A stretch of 64,000 bases of DNA from Bacteriovoracaceae bacterium (GTDB lineage Bacteria > Bdellovibrionota > Bacteriovoracia > Bacteriovoracales > Bacteriovoracaceae). The stretch is taken from positions 1-64,000 of the forward strand of contig JAHDBN010000002.1 of NCBI GenBank assembly GCA_020630335.1, read 5' to 3'. Below the pieces are notes generated by a model. The model worked only from the letters and a program-made list of their open reading frames with translations. It did not search any database and had not been told where the DNA came from. Positions 35,206-44,201 of this stretch are shown here, one piece after another. Every line of letters starts with the position of its first letter. The stretch's first letter is position 1. The position numbers were made by a program, and so were the translations under genes.

Positions 35206-36612
35206 ATGAAATTAATCTTTGTTCTATTTTTCTCTCTTCATCTTTTTTCTCAATCTAAAAAAGATCTTTCAATAAAGGCCCAGAAGGATTTCTTAAACCT
35301 TCATTTCTTTGAAAATGGCAGAGGAATGACTATCAGTCCTAATATTTCAAAATATTTAAGTATGTTTAGATTAACGAATGATGACTTAAAAAAAATACCT
35401 AGATGGAAAAAATCAATTTATAAAAAAATTTTAGAAGATAGATATGGATTAAATGTATTAGATGATCAGGTAGCAGGTCTTTTTAATGTGAAATATAAAA
35501 ACATGGACGTTGGAGTTCTAGGATGTGTCGCTTGTCATGGAGGTAAAGCCGCTGGACAATTTGTGGCTGGACTTGGAAACAAAATTGTTGATGTATATAA
35601 AATTGGAGTCGATGCGAAGAGAATTCAAAGTACATGGGGAAGATTTCATAATAATCCTGATTTTAAAGAAATTCATAAGGTTGCCATGAATTTCTCTAAT
35701 GTCATTTCTGATTCAAGCATTTCAAACTTAACTAGAGGACTTATTCCGGATTCAGTAATTAAAACATATTTTTATAAAGAGGCGGGAGTTGATTATAAAG
35801 GTCAAATCTCTAGGGCTCAAGTTAAAGTTCCTCATCTTTGGGGATTAAAAGAAAAACGAAAAACTGGTATTTTCTGGGGAGCAGAGTTTAATGGTGATGA
35901 GATTGGTTGGGAATTTGGCGCAGAACTTTTCGCTAGTGATAGTGCCGAGCATTTTAAAGCAGTTTTACCTAAGCTAAGATCAAGTGTTAAGAATATAGTC
36001 TATAAATTTCAAGCTCCAGAGTATCCTTTCGAGGTAGATGAAAAGTTAGCAGCACAGGGGAAAAAGATTTTTAATACGAGTTGTTTTAAATGTCATGGTG
36101 TGCATAACAGAGGATTAGATGGTTATCCGATTTATCATCAGCCTAAGTTTATCCCTGTCCGAGTAAGTAAAACTGATGATGACAGATTGAAGGATTTTGA
36201 TCGCTATATTGGCCTTGTCCAATCAAGCTCAGTTTCTGATATTTTGAAATTAAATATTAGAAAGGAAATGGGATACGTGGCACCTAATCTCTGGGGGATT
36301 TGGTCTCGGTTTCCTTATCTTCATAATGCTTCGGTTCCTACTCTTGATGCACTTATGAGAGAGCCTCAAAAAAGACCTCAAGTTTTTAGTATGTTTGATG
36401 CTGGGGAGAAATATCGATTCGATCAAAAGAAGATTGGGCTGACTCTTCCTAAAAGACGAAAACAAATGCTAGCGAAGGCGAAAGCTGGAGATCGAAATAT
36501 TTACTATACCAAGCGAGAAGGGCATTCAAATTCAGGGCATTATTATAAGTTTATGGCCCAATTTACCGAAAATGACATAAAATCTTTAGTAGAGTACATG
36601 AAAACTTTATAA
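35206..36612 (+). CDS. Secreted di-haem c-type cytochrome (RoxA/peroxidase-like)
   Basis: A 468-residue protein with a signal peptide (about 1-15). Two haem c sites are seen: CVACH (~107) and CFKCH (~293). Between and after them are PHLWGLKEKRK and the FPYLHNASVPTLDALM motif, typical of the cytochrome c peroxidase/RoxA/MauG-like group. It should carry out periplasmic or extracellular redox chemistry; the substrate is not predictable. TATAAT (35192-35197) lies 8 nt before the ATG and no Shine-Dalgarno is present. No cytochrome maturation genes are nearby. Confidence 0.8.
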   Translation: MKLIFVLFFSLHLFSQSKKDLSIKAQKDFLNLHFFENGRGMTISPNISKYLSMFRLTNDDLKKIPRWKKSIYKKILEDRYGLNVLDDQVAGLFNVKYKNMDVGVLGCVACHGGKAAGQFVAGLGNKIVDVYKIGVDAKRIQSTWGRFHNNPDFKEIHKVAMNFSNVISDSSISNLTRGLIPDSVIKTYFYKEAGVDYKGQISRAQVKVPHLWGLKEKRKTGIFWGAEFNGDEIGWEFGAELFASDSAEHFKAVLPKLRSSVKNIVYKFQAPEYPFEVDEKLAAQGKKIFNTSCFKCHGVHNRGLDGYPIYHQPKFIPVRVSKTDDDRLKDFDRYIGLVQSSSVSDILKLNIRKEMGYVAPNLWGIWSRFPYLHNASVPTLDALMREPQKRPQVFSMFDAGEKYRFDQKKIGLTLPKRRKQMLAKAKAGDRNIYYTKREGHSNSGHYYKFMAQFTENDIKSLVEYMKTL

Positions 36613-36719
36613 TAACTTTCTTAAATTTTTAACTGTTTAACCTTTTAACACATTTTGTAACCTTTTTATGTTCATCTTTTGAAACATATCTTGCTGGTAT
36701 TATTAAAAGAGGAGATAAA

Positions 36720-37469
36720 ATGAAAAAAACTCTACTTATTTTGCTAGTACTTTTAGGTATGAATAATTTTGCTCAAGAAGATAGAAAGCGTTTAACTGAA
36801 GATGATGTTAGAGCAAGAATGAAAAACTTATTAAGGGCTGATCTACTTTCAGTTTCAGCAGGATCTGAGTTTCAAAATATAGAAGTTTTAGACATTGATT
36901 TTACTCAGTTCTATTCAGAGAATCCAGACGATGTTGGTATTGCTGCTAATGGATTATTTGGATTTGAAAGTTTATACGAAAATAACACTAAATCTAAGAG
37001 ACTAACAGTAGCTGCCGAACTATTGGGCTCAGCTATTGTTCTTGATAACATCTTATTAGGAATTGTCTTGATAGAGCCTGGATACTTTTCTGTGCAAGAT
37101 AAAAAAAGTGAGAAGCAATATGGTGGTTTTGCAATGGGAGGAAAAGTTTTACTCGGATTTAGTGATAAATTTCTTACTACTATTGCTTGGAAAAGAACAT
37201 TTCGTACAGAAAATTATTCTTTAGTTAGAGCACATGGAACTTACTGTATAACTGATAAAATTAAAATTACGGCAGAGAAGTGCGTTTATACAGGAAATTA
37301 TGGAAATAAAAAGATAGATCTTGAATTGTCTGAGAGTAGTTATTTCAACATTGAAGCATTATACGAAGTGCATAGAGGTCGAAATGTTGAAGCAGGCTTG
37401 AATTTTCATAATAGAAATGAAGCAGGAAAGCTAAGTGTAGGTGCAACATTAAAAATGAGATTGTTTTAA
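36720..37469 (+). CDS. Secreted/outer-membrane protein, hypothetical
   Basis: A 249-residue protein with AGAGGAG before the ATG and a signal peptide (about 1-18, GMNNFAQ). The mature part alternates hydrophobic and polar residues in many short strands and ends with KMRLF, a terminal Phe as in outer-membrane beta-barrels. No family recognised. The preceding TGGTATTAT (36695-36703) is an extended -10 candidate. It is followed 31 bp later by a similar smaller protein gene. Confidence 0.55.
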   Translation: MKKTLLILLVLLGMNNFAQEDRKRLTEDDVRARMKNLLRADLLSVSAGSEFQNIEVLDIDFTQFYSENPDDVGIAANGLFGFESLYENNTKSKRLTVAAELLGSAIVLDNILLGIVLIEPGYFSVQDKKSEKQYGGFAMGGKVLLGFSDKFLTTIAWKRTFRTENYSLVRAHGTYCITDKIKITAEKCVYTGNYGNKKIDLELSESSYFNIEALYEVHRGRNVEAGLNFHNRNEAGKLSVGATLKMRLF

Positions 37470-37500
37470 TTAATTTATATTTCAAAAGGAGAAAGATTAC

Positions 37501-38034
37501 ATGAAAAAATTAGTATTATTGTTTTTAGTTAGTGGCTTAGCTCAATCACAAAGTCTTATTAAAAAGTATTTAAAATGGAATACATTTGAAGCTGGTCATT
37601 TAAAAATTCAACGAGATAATGGTAATGTTGAGAACGTTTTTACGTTTAGCCCCCTTTCGATTGGAGCAGGTACAGACCTAGGTTTGTCATGGGGAAATGA
37701 TGATATAGCTCTTCTTTCTGGAGAGTTAGATGTAGCTCTTAAAGCAATTGATTTATCTGGTGTTGAAACTGCTACTAAACATTTAGATTGGAAAGTACAT
37801 GCGAAAGCTTCAATCTTAGCAAATCTCCATTCTTCGTTAAAGCTTGGTTATGTAAGATATCTTTCATTTGATGAATCAATAAAAACAAAAAATGGATATA
37901 GACTAAGATTTCAATGGAGTCCTATTATATGGGAAAACAGTGAGATTACTTCAGGTTATATTTTTGTTGATTTAGAAGGATATGAGAGTTTAGTACCATC
38001 TTTATTTACAGTAGGAACTAAAGGCTACTTTTAA
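37501..38034 (+). CDS. Secreted beta-rich protein, hypothetical
   Basis: A 177-residue protein with AAAGGAG upstream and a signal peptide (about 1-16). It is strand-rich, with segments such as TFSPLSIGAGTDLGLSWG and LRFQWSPIIW, and ends in KGYF; an aromatic C-terminus suggests an outer-membrane beta-barrel or a periplasmic relative. No family recognised. It shares strand-like composition with the upstream gene and probably its operon. The last 4 bp overlap the convergent ppk2 gene. Confidence 0.5.
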   Translation: MKKLVLLFLVSGLAQSQSLIKKYLKWNTFEAGHLKIQRDNGNVENVFTFSPLSIGAGTDLGLSWGNDDIALLSGELDVALKAIDLSGVETATKHLDWKVHAKASILANLHSSLKLGYVRYLSFDESIKTKNGYRLRFQWSPIIWENSEITSGYIFVDLEGYESLVPSLFTVGTKGYF

Positions 38035-38912
38035 TCTTTAAGCAATAGGGCCTTTGAGGCCCTAAGCTTTTCTTTTTCTTCTTTAGAAACTCTAGGGTAG
38101 TGCATAGGCATATTTTTTAAATAAGTATTTACAATCTTTGCTACAATTAAACGTATATTTTTTTTATCATCAGCAGGAATAACAAACCAAGGAGCTCTAG
38201 GAGTTGAAGTTGCTTTTATAGCATCTTCATAAGCTTTCATATATTTGGGCCATAACTTTCTCTCTTCTATATCAGCAGCTGAAAATTTCCAATTTTTTGA
38301 AGGAACATTTATCCTTCTCAAAAATCTTTCTTTTTGCTCGTCCTTTGAAATATTTAAAAAGAATTTTAAGATATGAGTACCATTTCGTTGTAAGTGATCT
38401 TCATAATCTTTAATCGATTTATATCTACTTTTCCATACAGAGCTTAAGTTTTTAGTTAAATGCTTGGGGAGCTTTTGATGCTTGGTTAATATTTCATTTC
38501 TAACTTTTACTATTAGAACTTCTTCATAATAGGATCTATTGAAAATTCCAACTTCACCTCTTCTGGGAAGCTTTCTTGTTGTTCTCCATAAAAAATCGTG
38601 ATCAAGTTCTCTGTCTGATGGTTTTTTAAATGATGAAACTTTGACTCCAATGGGATTCATTCCAGAAAAAACATGTTTGATAGTACTATCTTTTCCAGCG
38701 GCATCCATTGCTTGAAAAACTAAGAGTAAAGAGAACCTATCATGAGCGTAGAGTTTATTTTGAAGATCAAAATTCTCTTCCTTCAAGTCTTCAAGCTTTT
38801 TCTTGTAGTCTTTAATATCGTCATAGAAAGGTTGAATAGATGTCTTTCTATTTTTGATTTTGAAACTACTTGGCTTGGATATTTTATAATCAGAGATTTT
38901 AAATTTTTTCAT
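38031..38912 (-). CDS. Polyphosphate kinase 2 family protein
   Basis: A 293-residue protein with the PPK2 core: QAMDAAGKDSTIKHVFSGMN (Walker A type GKDST), IFNRSYYEEVLIVKV (Walker B region with NRSYYE), RNGTHILKFFLNISKDEQ (lid) and RAPWFVIPADDK. The length is that of a one-domain PPK2. The enzyme transfers phosphate between polyphosphate and nucleoside mono- or diphosphates; the subclass is not settled. It is divergent from the polyprenyl synthase gene. Confidence 0.9.
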   Translation of the reverse strand: MKKFKISDYKISKPSSFKIKNRKTSIQPFYDDIKDYKKKLEDLKEENFDLQNKLYAHDRFSLLLVFQAMDAAGKDSTIKHVFSGMNPIGVKVSSFKKPSDRELDHDFLWRTTRKLPRRGEVGIFNRSYYEEVLIVKVRNEILTKHQKLPKHLTKNLSSVWKSRYKSIKDYEDHLQRNGTHILKFFLNISKDEQKERFLRRINVPSKNWKFSAADIEERKLWPKYMKAYEDAIKATSTPRAPWFVIPADDKKNIRLIVAKIVNTYLKNMPMHYPRVSKEEKEKLRASKALLLKD

Positions 38913-38988
38913 AATCTATTTTAACTGGATTCAGGATGTAGAGCAAAAAGTCACTTTTATTTAGAAGAATATTTTGCTACTTTCTCTT

Positions 38989-39774
38989 ATGTCTTTTCAT
39001 GAACGATTTATCGAATATGTAAACAAAAGCTTTTTAAAAACTGACAAGTTGTCTTCAGCTATTCATTACTCTTTACTCCCTGCGGGCAAACTTTTTAGAC
39101 CCAATTTATTCTTATCCTTATGTAGAGACCTTAAGATTTCAAACCTTACTCTAGATTATTTTGGACTCTTTTTAGAATATCATCATGTCTATACTTTAAT
39201 TCATGATGATCTTCCCTGCATGGATGACGATGATTTTAGACGAGGAAAGGAATCTACTCATAAAAAATTTAATGAAGGGATTGCAGTACTAGCAGGAGAT
39301 GCATTACTAAATGAATCATATCATATGCTTGGTAAATTAGATTGTGCCAAAGAGAAAGAGTTCATAACGGAAGTTTCTGAGCTCTTGGGGTATAAAGGAT
39401 TAATCCTGGGACAAGTTTTAGATCTCTATGAAGATGTTAAAGACATTAAAGATATTATTTCACTTCACACCCTAAAAACAGCGAGACTTATCCAGTGTGC
39501 CTGTCTAGGAGCGTATCATTTCTCTGATTTAGAAAACCCACTTGAGAAAGAAAATTTTTTAAAATTTGGACTTAATGTCGGAATGTTTTTTCAAATAGAA
39601 GATGATCTCGAAGATTATAATCAGGGAGAAAGAAAAACTTCTAATATTTTTGTAAACTATGAGAGTCAAGCGCACAAGATTCTAGAAAAATCGAAAATAG
39701 AAATTAAAAAATTTCTTGATGAAAAAAGGTTTTTCGTTACTAAGCAATATTTAAAAAATTTCAGAGAAGTTTGA
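38989..39774 (+). CDS. Polyprenyl diphosphate synthase (farnesyl/geranylgeranyl type)
   Basis: A 261-residue protein from ATG 38989; an in-frame TTG at 38974 is less likely. The first aspartate-rich motif is HDDLPCMDDDDFRRG (~72-86) and the second is QIEDDLEDY (~203), both complete. HYSLLPAGKLFRP near the N-terminus is also typical. It makes farnesyl or geranylgeranyl diphosphate for quinones and undecaprenyl lipids. It is a little shorter than the usual ~300 residues, and the helix after the second motif is short. The 3' end overlaps a convergent lipoprotein gene by 24 bp. Confidence 0.88.
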   Translation: MSFHERFIEYVNKSFLKTDKLSSAIHYSLLPAGKLFRPNLFLSLCRDLKISNLTLDYFGLFLEYHHVYTLIHDDLPCMDDDDFRRGKESTHKKFNEGIAVLAGDALLNESYHMLGKLDCAKEKEFITEVSELLGYKGLILGQVLDLYEDVKDIKDIISLHTLKTARLIQCACLGAYHFSDLENPLEKENFLKFGLNVGMFFQIEDDLEDYNQGERKTSNIFVNYESQAHKILEKSKIEIKKFLDEKRFFVTKQYLKNFREV

Positions 39775-40545
39775 TTTCTTAAAATTCTTGCTTAGGTCTG
39801 AGTAATTAACCTTTTTATTGAGAATGTTTTTAGAGTCTGGAAAACTTTTAAGCTTAATTATTTTTCTTAAACCGATAGATTGGTGAAATTGAGAAAATAT
39901 AGTTTTAGGAGTAGAAGAGTTTAAATTATAAGAGCTCTTTGAGCCACTTTTTACTGATACAAGTAATGAGGGTAAGGTTTCTTGATCTAAACTAACGATG
40001 ATTTGTTTTGCATCGGTTACTTGTTCGAAGTTCTCTTTTGCTAAAATCTCAGAATCTTTATCTAGAAACTGCAAGACAAATCGTTGCTTGTCTTTTGTTT
40101 TAAAAACTTTCACATTGCGAACTTTTTTTAGAAGTGAAGAGAAGTAATTTACTGAGAAGTTTTTATAATCAATGAAAGAAAATTCTTTTTTAAATTCAGA
40201 ATTTTTAGCTAACGTTGCTTGGCTGCAAGCACCTCCACTTAGTATTCTTTTACTAATAATATAATGATTAATAACTTTTTGATTTTCAGTTTTGATATTT
40301 TTTTGAGTAGTTGACGAAATTTTACAATGTACAAGCTTTCCATTGATTAATAGAGGCTCAGTTTGAGTAAGATCAAAATCTAATCGAGTTATCTTAGAAG
40401 AATCTTGGAGAGTTATCTCTTCCAAGGCCTTCAAAAAATCTTCACTACTGACTTCATCTAAGTTCTCAGGGGATAAAGAGAATTTAAGTGAGCTTTGAAA
40501 GTCACTACAGGAAAATAAAAAAAATGTAAGTATGATAAATTTCAT
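39751..40545 (-). CDS. Lipoprotein, hypothetical
   Basis: A 264-residue protein. I start at the ATG at 40545, which gives a clean lipoprotein leader MKFIILTFFLFSCSDF with the lipobox LFSC; longer in-frame extensions upstream have no signal. The rest is a strand-rich, Lys/Ser-rich domain with no recognised family. TACAAT is 6 nt before the ATG on the minus strand, with TTGTTT 16 bp further, suggesting a leaderless message. It is divergent from rpoH. Confidence 0.6.
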   Translation of the reverse strand: MKFIILTFFLFSCSDFQSSLKFSLSPENLDEVSSEDFLKALEEITLQDSSKITRLDFDLTQTEPLLINGKLVHCKISSTTQKNIKTENQKVINHYIISKRILSGGACSQATLAKNSEFKKEFSFIDYKNFSVNYFSSLLKKVRNVKVFKTKDKQRFVLQFLDKDSEILAKENFEQVTDAKQIIVSLDQETLPSLLVSVKSGSKSSYNLNSSTPKTIFSQFHQSIGLRKIIKLKSFPDSKNILNKKVNYSDLSKNFKKSNFSEIF

Positions 40546-40551
40546 CTTTAT

Positions 40552-40579
40552 ATTGTAATCTATATATAGGTTTAAACAA
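40552..40579 (-). promoter_or_regulatory. Leaderless-type promoter for the lipoprotein gene
   Basis: On the minus strand TTGTTT (40574-40579) is followed after 16 bp by TACAAT (40552-40557), and 6 nt later by the ATG at 40545. Transcription would then begin at or beside the start codon; no Shine-Dalgarno is present. Confidence 0.45.
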
Positions 40580-40644
40580 TATCGTGAACACTTTTTCATT
40601 GAGTCTTGACATTGCAAGTCATTTTTATCATTTTGTAGTTGATT

Positions 40645-41553
40645 ATGAGTGAAGATAAAAAAAATTTATTACCTAGTGTTTTAGAACCTAGAGAGGTTGT
40701 AAAAACCTCAAAGGAAGTAAGCATTGGAGATCCTCTTAAGGCTTACCTAAAAGAGGTTTCTAAATATCGCTTGTTAAGCCCAGAAGAAGAAAAAGAGTTA
40801 ACTCTTAAGCTTCATGAGACAGGAGAGCTTGAAGTTGCAAAAAAATTAGTTCTGGCAAATCTTAGATTAGTCGTCAAAATCGCAATGGAGTATAAGAAGG
40901 CCCATCAAAATGTTATGGATCTTATCCAAGAAGGTAATATGGGGCTCATGAAAGCGGTATCAAAGTTTGATCCGAGTAAAGGAGCTAAACTTTCTTATTA
41001 TGCTAGCTGGTGGATCAAATCTTATATTTTAAAATTTATTCTTGATAATTTTAAGCTCGTTAAGATTGGGACAACTGCTGATCAAAAAAAGCTTTTCTAT
41101 AACTTAATGAAAGAGAAAGAGCGTTTAATTAAGCAGGGGATTGAGCCAAGCGTAAAACTCATATCAAAGAATTTAGATGTTTCTGAAAAATCAGTCATTG
41201 AGATGGAGAAAAGATTGGGATCTGAAGGAGCTGAAATAAGTATTGATAGATCTCCTCTAGATGCAGATAACGCACCAAGCCTTCACGAAATTATCCCATC
41301 AAATGATGAGTCCTTAGATGAAGAGCTCGCTCATAGACAAGGTCTTGAAATATTAAAAGATAACTTAGATGCTTTCTTAGCCGATTTAAAGCCAAGAGAT
41401 AGAGATATATTTGAAAAGAGATTATTAGAAGAAGTTCCACCATCGCTTCAAAAAATTGCTGATGAGTATGGAGTGTCTAGAGAGCGAATCAGGCAAATCG
41501 AAGCTAGGCTATTAGGTAAGCTGAAGCTTTACATGAAAGATCACTTAAGATAG
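40645..41553 (+). CDS. rpoH: RNA polymerase sigma factor RpoH (sigma-32 type)
   Basis: A 302-residue protein from ATG 40645. Region 1.2/2.1 has DPLKAYLKEVSKYRLLSPEEE, region 2 has LVLANLRLVVKIAMEY and DLIQEGNMGLMKAVSKFDPS, followed by YASWWIKSYILKF. The RpoH box is visible as QKKLFYNL, and region 4 ends with the helix-turn-helix PSLQKIADEYGVSRERIRQIE. This box and the length identify the heat-shock sigma factor group. A TTGACA (40606-40611) upstream may be a -35, but no good -10 pairs with it. Confidence 0.9.
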   Translation: MSEDKKNLLPSVLEPREVVKTSKEVSIGDPLKAYLKEVSKYRLLSPEEEKELTLKLHETGELEVAKKLVLANLRLVVKIAMEYKKAHQNVMDLIQEGNMGLMKAVSKFDPSKGAKLSYYASWWIKSYILKFILDNFKLVKIGTTADQKKLFYNLMKEKERLIKQGIEPSVKLISKNLDVSEKSVIEMEKRLGSEGAEISIDRSPLDADNAPSLHEIIPSNDESLDEELAHRQGLEILKDNLDAFLADLKPRDRDIFEKRLLEEVPPSLQKIADEYGVSRERIRQIEARLLGKLKLYMKDHLR

Positions 41554-41626
41554 TTTAAGAGCACTTTTATTAACCTTTTACTCGGTTAGAATAAATTATT
41601 CATACTGGGTTTTATGGAGAAACATT

Positions 41627-41893
41627 ATGTTAACACTAGCACAAAAGAAAAACATCATCGCAAAATTTGGTAAAACACCAACAGACTCAGGATCTCCTGA
41701 AGTTCAGGTTGCTCTTCTTACTGAAAAAATTAAGTACTTAACGGATCACTTTGCTGATCACAAGCATGACTATCATTCAAAAAGAGGAATGATGAAAATG
41801 ATTGGTAAAAGAAGAAGATTCTTAAGATTTATCCAAAATCAAGATATGGATAGATATAAGAAGCTTATTTCTGAACTTGGCTTAAGAAAGTAA
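41627..41893 (+). CDS. rpsO: Ribosomal protein uS15
   Basis: An 88-residue protein with the full S15 sequence pattern (GSPEVQVALLTEKIKYLTDHF, HDYHSKRGMMKMIGKRRRFL), ending LISELGLRK. It binds 16S rRNA in the platform, near S6-S18. A terminator follows at 41923. In many bacteria pnp is next; here three other genes intervene. Confidence 0.97.
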   Translation: MLTLAQKKNIIAKFGKTPTDSGSPEVQVALLTEKIKYLTDHFADHKHDYHSKRGMMKMIGKRRRFLRFIQNQDMDRYKKLISELGLRK

Positions 41894-41922
41894 TTTCAAG
41901 ATTTACATTTGTTAATACAGAA

Positions 41923-41946
41923 GGGAGTCGTTAGGCTCTCTTTTTT
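41923..41946 (+). terminator. Rho-independent terminator after rpsO
   Basis: GGGAGTC (41923-41929) and GGCTCTC (41934-41940) form a 7-bp stem with two G-U pairs and a GTTA loop, followed by TTTTTT (41941-41946). It separates rpsO from the regulator gene that follows. Confidence 0.75.
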
Positions 41947-41968
41947 ATTGTAAAAAATTCATACTGAT

Positions 41969-41998
41969 CCAAAAAGTGGAACACTTTGTTCCAAAAAG
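41969..41998. promoter_or_regulatory. Operator candidate upstream of the TIGR02147 regulator
   Basis: A perfect 17-bp palindrome TGGAACA-ctt-TGTTCCA (41977-41993) is flanked by direct repeats CCAAAAAG at 41969-41976 and 41991-41998, exactly 22 bp apart (about two helix turns). Downstream are TTGATT (42000-42005) and TAGATT (42023-42028) with a 17-bp spacer. Autoregulation by the adjacent gene product is the simplest reading. Confidence 0.6.
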
Positions 41999-42037
41999 CT
42001 TGATTCTCGTTTTGTTTCATATTAGATTGACCTCGAA

Positions 42038-42802
42038 ATGATTGAAGCAAATACATACAAAGATTTATTAAACGAAGAATTGCTAGAGAGAGTTCAAAAA
42101 AATCCTAGTTATTCTAAAAGAGCTTTTGCTAAACTTTTAGGCTTGTCGCCAGGAGCTTTAAGTGAAATTCTGAATGGAAAAAGAAAACTTACTCAAAAAG
42201 CAGCTCTTAAAATCTCTAAAGCTTTAGGTTATACACACGCTGAAATTGAAAAATTAAAAGAAATGATTTTTCAGGAAAATGAAGGAATAGAAGTTGAAAA
42301 GCAAGAAGCAAAGAAAGTTAAGACATTAAATTCAGATTACTCTTTTATTATTTCTCAATGGTATTGTTTTGGAATTTTAAACTTAGTTCAAACAAAGAAT
42401 TTCAGGTGGGATAACTCGTGGATAGCAAAAAGATTAGGAATCTCAATCTTTGAAGTGAAAATGGCTATTGAAAAGTTAGTAAAAGCTGGGTTAGTAAATT
42501 TTTCAGGTAAGAAGTATGAAATCATTAATGATGTCATAGAAACGACACAAGACTTGCCATCTAAAGCAATTAAAAGTTTTCATCAATCAATGTTGGAAAA
42601 AGGTATTTCAGCTCTTCATGAACAGAAAGTAGAAGAGAGGGAGATTTCTGGGGTCAGCTTTTGCATCGATTCTCAGGATCTTAAAAAAATAAAAAATGAG
42701 ATAAGAGATTTTCAAGATTATTTATCAGGAAAATATAATAAAAATAAAAATGCAGATGATGTTTATCATCTGGAATCAGTATTTATAAAGGTATCTCAGT
42801 AA
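42038..42802 (+). CDS. TIGR02147-family transcriptional regulator
   Basis: A 254-residue protein. The N-terminal helix-turn-helix reads YSKRAFAKLLGLSPGALSEI, followed by LNGKRKLTQKAALKISKAL. The C-terminal ~150 residues fit DUF4423, with WYCFGILNLVQ and a second winged-helix-like part (AKRLGISIFEVKMAIEKLV). The family is known mainly from Bdellovibrio and Fibrobacter relatives. No Shine-Dalgarno is evident. It precedes a HExxH/beta-barrel gene by 8 bp and probably controls that operon, with 41969-41998 as candidate operator. Confidence 0.8.
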   Translation: MIEANTYKDLLNEELLERVQKNPSYSKRAFAKLLGLSPGALSEILNGKRKLTQKAALKISKALGYTHAEIEKLKEMIFQENEGIEVEKQEAKKVKTLNSDYSFIISQWYCFGILNLVQTKNFRWDNSWIAKRLGISIFEVKMAIEKLVKAGLVNFSGKKYEIINDVIETTQDLPSKAIKSFHQSMLEKGISALHEQKVEEREISGVSFCIDSQDLKKIKNEIRDFQDYLSGKYNKNKNADDVYHLESVFIKVSQ

Positions 42803-42810
42803 AGGGGGCA

Positions 42811-44193
42811 ATGGTGAGATTTATATTAATAGCAATTTTTTTCTTAATAATGTTAATAGGGAATGTGCATGCAATTACTAAAGTTGGTAATGGAAATGAC
42901 GGGGATGATCTTCAGTCTTATGAAGAAATAGTAGAAGGACCAATTCTAATTAGTAAATATAAGACATTAGAACTTTTAAAGAAGTTGAATGTTAATTCGG
43001 TACCTCATTTAAGTAACCTTTTGCCTGAAGTGAGAAATTCAAAACTTTTAATGGCAAAGAAAAATTTATCTAAAGAAAAAATTAAAGAAATGGGTGGGTA
43101 TGAAGGAGAAAAGCAAATATATGCAAGAACTTTTCCGAAGGAAAACGCATCGACTAGATTTTTTCCTATAGCAAAAAAACTCAATGAATCTCAATTAATT
43201 GCTCTTCATATTCATGAAGCGTTACATAGAGCATTACCATCTAGAATTAGAAAGAATGAAGAGTCTGTAGAGCGAATAACAGAAGCTATTGTTGATCCAT
43301 CGAGTAGTAATGATTTAATAACAAAAATTGTTTCAAATGAAATGAACGGAAATGCCAAGGTAGTTGGCGATAAGGAAGAAAGCTATGAAAATGTGAGTTT
43401 TGATAAATACGATAAATCAGTTGTGGAAAAATCAAAACTGAACAATCCTTCAACAATTGGATTCGAGCAAAGTTTTCTTTTTAATGATGGAGTAAAATCA
43501 AATAATACTGTTAATGGGATAACAAAAATAAATAGCTATCTTTATCCTTTTGGAAAAAACAGAAAAGTTTTTGGATTGGGTTTAGACCTGAATATTCTTC
43601 AAATGGAAAACGATACCTACCTAGGGCCATTAGGAATATCTGGAAGAGGTTTAGTTTTTACCAAAAGAGGTTTTGATGTTGAGCTTTTCGGGAAAGCTAA
43701 TATAAATACTATCTCTGACTCTGAGTTTACTGATTCATATCTAGGTAGAGATACCTTTACTGCAGGAGTAGGGATTCGCTATGAAACATCAAATTTTTAT
43801 GTGCAAAATGATCTTGGGTATACTTTGAAGTCAGATACTGAGCAGGGAGTTGGTCCAACAATCATCAATTACTCCTTTGGGGACATTATTTCAACTAAGC
43901 TTAAACTAGGGAAGTCAATCAAGAATTGGAATTTAGGCTTATTAACCGAAGTATATTTAATGAATGAATCTATAGAAAAGGATGATTCTGGTTATTTTGA
44001 TAGACAAGATAACTTAAGATTAGTCACTTTAGGGCCAGAGGTTTCTTATGACTTTGACTCAGTCCAAGTCTTTGGAAAGTTTAGATATAAACTTGATTCA
44101 ACAGACAATGTATCTTTAGAGAAATTAGGAAACATAACAAGTTTTGGTGCTGGAGATGGAAGTTTATCTCTTGGACTTAAGTATAAATTTTAG
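42811..44193 (+). CDS. Exported HExxH-motif protein with C-terminal beta-barrel
   Basis: A 460-residue protein with a signal peptide (about 1-21, IGNVHA). An N-terminal domain (~25-200) includes LHIHEALHRALPSR with a HExxH zinc-type motif (HEALH, ~135-139) and a downstream glutamate in EESVERITEAI (~147-157) that could be the third ligand. The C-terminal ~240 residues alternate strands (for example GLGLDLNILQM, FTAGVGIRYE, FRYKLDSTDN) and end in SLGLKYKF, a terminal Phe typical of outer-membrane barrels. I know no named family for the combination. It may be an outer-membrane-anchored peptidase, but catalysis is unproven. AAGGGGG sits just before the ATG. Confidence 0.65.
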   Translation: MVRFILIAIFFLIMLIGNVHAITKVGNGNDGDDLQSYEEIVEGPILISKYKTLELLKKLNVNSVPHLSNLLPEVRNSKLLMAKKNLSKEKIKEMGGYEGEKQIYARTFPKENASTRFFPIAKKLNESQLIALHIHEALHRALPSRIRKNEESVERITEAIVDPSSSNDLITKIVSNEMNGNAKVVGDKEESYENVSFDKYDKSVVEKSKLNNPSTIGFEQSFLFNDGVKSNNTVNGITKINSYLYPFGKNRKVFGLGLDLNILQMENDTYLGPLGISGRGLVFTKRGFDVELFGKANINTISDSEFTDSYLGRDTFTAGVGIRYETSNFYVQNDLGYTLKSDTEQGVGPTIINYSFGDIISTKLKLGKSIKNWNLGLLTEVYLMNESIEKDDSGYFDRQDNLRLVTLGPEVSYDFDSVQVFGKFRYKLDSTDNVSLEKLGNITSFGAGDGSLSLGLKYKF

Positions 44194-44201
44194 GAGAAAA
44201 A

